Positions 59,586 through 64,000 of a stretch of DNA of 64,000 nucleotides are shown one piece after another; within the stretch, counting starts at the first letter, position 1; every line of letters starts with the position of its first letter. Position numbers and translations under genes: made by a program. The stretch is taken from positions 215,001 through 279,000 of the forward strand of contig JAOTOM010004800.1 of the NCBI GenBank assembly GCA_034440615.1, in the 5' to 3' direction. Under the pieces are notes generated by a model, which did not search any database, was not told the DNA's origin, and saw only the letters and a program-made list of their open reading frames with translations. The DNA is from Ashinkailepas kermadecensis (taxonomy: Eukaryota; Arthropoda; Thecostraca; Neolepadidae).

Positions 59586-59680
59586 GGTGATCTAACATCA
59601 GTAGGATTAGGTGATCTAACATCAGTAGGATTAGGTGATCCAATATCAGTAGGTTTAGGTGATCTAACATCAGTATATTA
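59586..59680. repeat. 24-bp tandem repeat, 4 copies
   Basis: Units start at 59586, 59610, 59634 and 59658, each GGTGATCTAACATCAGTAGG plus ATTA. Confidence 0.95.
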
Positions 59681-60375
59681 TGTTGGGTTAGGTCAGGTTA
59701 GGTTATGTTATGTTTTTATTGTAATATTACATTGTTCTTCAATGCATGCTACCCCACACACAAAAATACCTTTTTTTTGCACACTTCCAATATTTTGTTG
59801 AAGTGAGGGGAAGTTGAAGTTGAAGTCTACATCTGCATCGCCACAAAAGATGTTTTTTCTGTGGTTGTTTGAAATTTTATTTGATTGATTTTGATGTTCT
59901 TTTCGGCAAATTTGTGATTTAAGGTTACTTATGAATTCTTGGAATTTATTATTGCAATGCAATGTTCGTAAACGTGACTAAGATGAATTATTTTCTGACA
60001 CTTATTTTCTGTACAAATGCTTGCTTTTCAGGTTGTGAGCTAAATAACACCAAAAATGGGCTTTGAGTTTGGTAACATAGCATTAAAAGAAATGTCGAAG
60101 AAATGAAACAAAATTGCAACATAACGTAACCTAACCTAGACTAACCTCACGTTGGAGAAAAAAAATCCCAAAAATAAAGTTATAAAAATTGTATGCAATT
60201 TATTTTGTGACTAAAAAACATAGCCTATCCTAACCTAACCGAACAACAGCTGCTTTTGAAGAAAAATAATTTCCAATTTTTGTACTAATTTTTGTTTTCG
60301 AAACATTTTACAAAGGAAAACAACTTCAAAAACCTAAACTACCCTAACCTAACCAAGCCTAACCCATTTGTTTGC
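59681..60375. repeat. Scattered TTAGG/CCTAA tracts
   Basis: GGGTTAGGTCAGGTTAGGTT at 59695 and CCTAACCTA-type words at 60127-60147, 60229-60241 and 60341-60372. They run in G-rich orientation at the left and C-rich at the right, facing each other across about 430 bases. They are too short and impure to be a telomere. Confidence 0.6.
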
Positions 60376-61540
60376 TTTATGAGGGCAAATGTGTGCAAAA
60401 ATTGTCTTGTTACCACCTTAAAGCACAATAATACCTTCTTTTGTTCGTGAAATGACTGCTTATTGAGATATAAGGACCACTTGAAGTGCTTATGTCATAG
60501 AAGTTTTCATTTCCCAAAGATATGAATTTAAAATTATCTCAAATTACATCAAGACACTGGAAAAATCACATGTTTTAAAAAAAAGTACTCTCGGAGCTTC
60601 TATATATTTACCCAAATTGCATGCATTGTGCAGATCCGAAAAGTTGGTTTTGAGTCGTTTGGTACGGCCAAGTAAAAACTAATCCTCGCAAATTTTCAAC
60701 TTCCTTGGATTTTGAAAGCTTAGTAGGTCCTAACTACCTAAGCATGAGCTCAGAGCAACACTCTTTCATAAAATGCTACTAGGGTTCGCATAATTTGTGA
60801 TTGAAGAACAAGTTTGCTCCAAGTCAGGCTGTTTTTTGTTGTTGGCTGAACTGATATGTCCGTTCTGGAAACACTAGTGAATGCATGGAATTTACAGAGC
60901 TGACTAAGCACCGCATCAAAGCTCAGTAAGAGCCCACTGGTCACTAACAGACTTCCTCGTTGGGCTTTCGGTTCTAGTATTTGCCACTTCTCGTACCTAC
61001 CTAAGTGGGTGGGTAGGTAACTTGCTCCTGCCCCACAATTCCTCGCATTCCCTTATTTTCACAAATCCATGGGAACATTTTTTGTTCTGCAAAATACAGA
61101 ACAAAAGTGTACCTCAAAAGTGTCCCTCACACAGCGATCTCCATTAAGAGCATAATTGACAACACTCCAAACTGGCCGCATACTCTGCGCTTGTTATGAA
61201 ACGAAAGCGCAATATATGGTGATATCTGTCAGAGGCTTGCCTTTGCCGACCGGTGATAGAGCTGTTTTGAAGCTAAGATGTAAATGCGAAAGAAAAAAAT
61301 GTAAATGCGAACTTCAATTTTCAGTATAATTACGAGTCACCAATGTATATTTGTTCCCAGTGTTTCAACTTTGCCATTTTCCAGTGGATGAAAGCATCAT
61401 TTGTACGAAAATAGCATACAAAAATACTTCCCAGAACTGCCTTAGTGCCTTACATGGGCCGGCCGCCCCTGCGAATGTGCAGGCCGTCGCATCACAACTC
61501 TGGTGAGTTCGCGACAACCCTACACAGGATCATGATGATG
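60376..61540. other. Unassigned sequence
   Basis: No gene, RNA or repeat is recognised. Confidence 0.3.
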
Positions 61541-61826
61541 GCCCATGGAGAGTGAGACCAGTGTCTCCGTCAGGCCGACACCGGCAGCCTATGTCCACAT
61601 TGGGTGAGGGGTGGCCCATGGAGAGCCAGACCGTGGTGTCTGCGTCAGGCCAACACCGGCAGCCTATGTCCACATTGGGTGAGGGGTGGCCCATGGAGAG
61701 TCAGACCAGTGTCTGCGTCAGGCCGACACCGGCAGCCTATGTCCACATTGGGTGAGGGGTGGCCCATGGAGAGCCAGACCGCGGTGTCTGCGTCAGGCCA
61801 TCACCGGCAGCCTATGTCCACTAGGG
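61541..61826. repeat. 73-75 bp minisatellite, 4 copies
   Basis: Units start at 61541, 61614, 61689 and 61762, each with GCCCATGGAGAG and ACACCGGCAGCCTATGTCCA. Units 2 and 4 share a GTG/GCG insertion of two bases, an alternating pattern. Confidence 0.95.
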
Positions 61827-62479
61827 GGTATCGTCAATCACAGAATGCTTAGCATGGGTGAAGTTATAACGGAGCATGATGGGAAACACCGGAAAACACC
61901 CATCCAACGCGAATTAACTCATGACTACTTGATTCCCGAGCCAATTTATAGGTTTGGGGTAGGAGGTTATGCCATCTATTGGCACAGTTCGACATTTGGT
62001 GTCTAAATCGAAAACTATGCGTTGAAACAGCATATTCTGTATGCTTTTCATCAACAAAACAATCTGCGTCTGTGGTGTTGTTTCAAGCCGATTAGTATGG
62101 TTAGTTCAACAGATATCGCAATATTAACAGATTACCTGGCACTTGTAGTGTGTATGCACACACACGATATGCTACCAGCTACTATGCTGGTGTCCAGCCG
62201 ATCATGGAAATATTCCAGGATCAGTGCGTTGAAAAGGATCGAAAAAGGATAGAGGAAGGACAGCATAAGGCGCGACACAAAACGCCAATCGATAGTGAAG
62301 GAGATACTAGTTGGTTCGCAGAGCTATTTGACATAGCGAGCCGCTAATGCAGCGATATCCAAAGCTGTTTGTGCCCATGGGCTAAGCGTGTACCCGACCT
62401 GGAAGTCGACTTTCTTCTTGATCGGTGCGGTGACCGTAAAATGAGGATGTCCGGTGTGGATCAGGGGAGACTGTACGGC

Positions 62480-63900
62480 GACAGAAATGTGAAGAGCGAA
62501 AACAGCGGGAAATCAGAATGGAACTGACTGCAGTCCCGCTCCAAGACCCGTCTGAACCATTGTCGCTCTCCGAGCCGGGTCCTTCCGCACTTCAGAGCCG
62601 CTCCGAATCAGACTCTTTCGAGCCACAAGATGTAGAAGATGACCTTCTACATCATGACCGTCCAACAATTTAAACGCACGTGGCGGTGACTTCGGACTGC
62701 AGATGTCCGGAGACAGGTGCAATGACGACCTAGTACACATAGCTATGGCAGTTGATGGATACGGCTTGTCGAGCCGAGCTTGTGCGGCGGTAGTTCAATG
62801 CATACCAATTCGGTGTGGGGCGCCTGTAATCGCGCGATACTGCGAGTGTGGTCGTCAGCATGAAAATGTGGCAGGCGGGGGAGCGACAGCGCCGCGCTCC
62901 ACGGGGCGATGGGCACGCTCAGGTTCGCACTGTCGGACTAGCGGGGCTGTACTTCTACGGAAGAAAGGACAACACTCGGTGAATCGCTCTCCAAATCGAG
63001 GGAAGAACATGTGGCAGTGATATCAGAACTAGGAGGCGTGTATGTGACACACTTCACACCTCGGTCTGATCGCGCCGCAGACGCGCCGTTGAAACTGTGG
63101 ACCACATTGCGTGAGATGGATGCCGACATCCGAGTGCCGGGGTGATGCCGACATCCGACATCCGGGGAGATGCCGACATCGGAGTGCCGGGGTGTGATGG
63201 CACCAGCGTCAACACCGAGCCACAGGGCGGGATATGCCGGCTGTTTCAACCGTCGAACCGTCGAGCCGTCGTGGCCTGTGCACCGGTTCATGTGTCAGGT
63301 CCATGCAAATGAGCTAAGCTGACGTGAAGCGTTCGTTAAGGTGGTTGGAAGCACAACAGGTTCAGTTGTTCACCGGGCCCATTGGCAAGACGGAAACCGG
63401 TGCTGTTGGAACTGTGCCAATGGTATATTTCACTCATGTGTCGTGCAAGTTTGAGGCGATTGACAGTGACGTACTGGCACAGCCCAGCCATGATCAGATG
63501 CTGTTGAATCAGGCGGCGAACGGAGCGCAGTCTGGTGATGTCCCAGCTGATGTGGCGGGTAAAAGGCCTGTCCTGCGGCTTTACATATCGTGCACGCTGC
63601 CATCCAAGGAACCAGTGCTCCTGCTTCAATCCATTGTTGAACACCATGCAGCGATGTGGCTTCATATGAAGCCAACTGGACTTGTCGGGACGACGCCAAG
63701 AACCTGCGCAAAGGTGTTGTGCTCCTAACAAAGCTTCATCCGCGACTGGCAGAGCCGGTGATCCCAAAGGTGAAAATGGCGCCGGGAGCGACTGCCACTG
63801 AAAATGAGAAATATGTCAAACTTTATTTCTGTAGCTTCTTAGAAGTTAGCTCGTCATGGGCATGGGAGTCAGGATATACTGTAACCAGCAAGGTGCCTGA
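62480..63900 (+). pseudogene. Decayed transposon-type gene, family not named
   Basis: In three plus-strand frames I can follow an ordered set of blocks. These are HIAMAVDGYGLSSRACAAVV (62738-62800), LYFYGRKDNTRW near 62950, REEHVAVISELGGVYVTHFT (63002-63060), MCQVHANELS near 63293, FTGPIGKTETG near 63370 and LRLYISCTLPSKEPVLLLQS (63572-63640) followed by AMWLHMKPTG. I recall the same order in uncharacterised proteins repeated many times in arthropod and other invertebrate genomes, which suggests a mobile element. That recollection cannot be checked here. Stops and frameshifts separate the blocks, so this copy is not functional. The sequence may continue past the window edge. Confidence 0.55.
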
Positions 63901-64000
63901 CTGAAATATCCAAGCCTAACAAACTCAGATTGCTGCAAAATTATTCCATTTCCCAGTGGCAAGCCATGTGGCGCAGTCAAAACTTGCAAAGTTTCCACGA

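Noticed and set aside
59681..60375. Telomere or telomere-fusion site
   Set aside because: TTAGG words are few, impure and interrupted by other sequence.

Overview
This looks like a stretch of nuclear genome from an invertebrate animal. The evidence is the mix of mobile elements: Penelope-like retroelements, a CR1-type LINE, an RNase H-bearing LINE, hAT and piggyBac DNA transposons and tRNA-derived SINEs. They sit among long (AT)n, (AG)n, (AC)n and (ATT)n tracts and many GC-rich minisatellites. GGTTAGGTTAGG-like tracts near 40.2 kb and 59.7-60.4 kb would suit an arthropod, but I cannot name a species. I find no host gene I would defend. Nearly all long open frames are either minisatellites whose unit keeps frames open or (AT)n tracts.

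Layout. 0.6-1.0 kb: four alternately oriented copies of a short repeat with a hammerhead-like core. 1.0-26 kb: mostly unassigned sequence and minisatellites (44, 75, 27, 47, 47, 21 and 33 bp units), with a truncated RNase H LINE on the minus strand at 24.2-25.9 kb. 27.1-30.1 kb: a complete 2.95-kb hAT element with matching ends and a perfect 8-bp target duplication. It carries a transposase-like ORF on the plus strand and a BED-finger ORF on the minus strand. 30.9-33.5 kb: a CR1-type LINE with an internal deletion. 34.0-35.3 kb: a decayed Penelope-like reverse transcriptase. 37.3-39.4 kb: a SINE, a PLE tail and a broken piggyBac transposase abutting a MITE. 40.4-41.6 kb: two PLE 3' ends in head-to-head orientation, both with GIY-YIG remnants.

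43.9-46.8 kb: a large divergent array of a roughly 16-bp unit in both orientations, split by (AT)n and a LINE tail. 46.8-49.4 kb: several minisatellites. 52.5-54.7 kb: a degenerate GGGCCC-rich repeat field. 55.6-57.3 kb: a PLE fragment with terminal inverted repeats. 62.4-63.9 kb: a decayed transposon-type gene.

The main theme is Penelope-like elements. At least three PLE fragments and four sequence families of hammerhead-ribozyme-like motifs (ending in a CGAAACGT-like core) occur here. Two of those families are physically joined to recognisable PLE coding or terminal sequence. The hAT element is the cleanest complete mobile element in the window.
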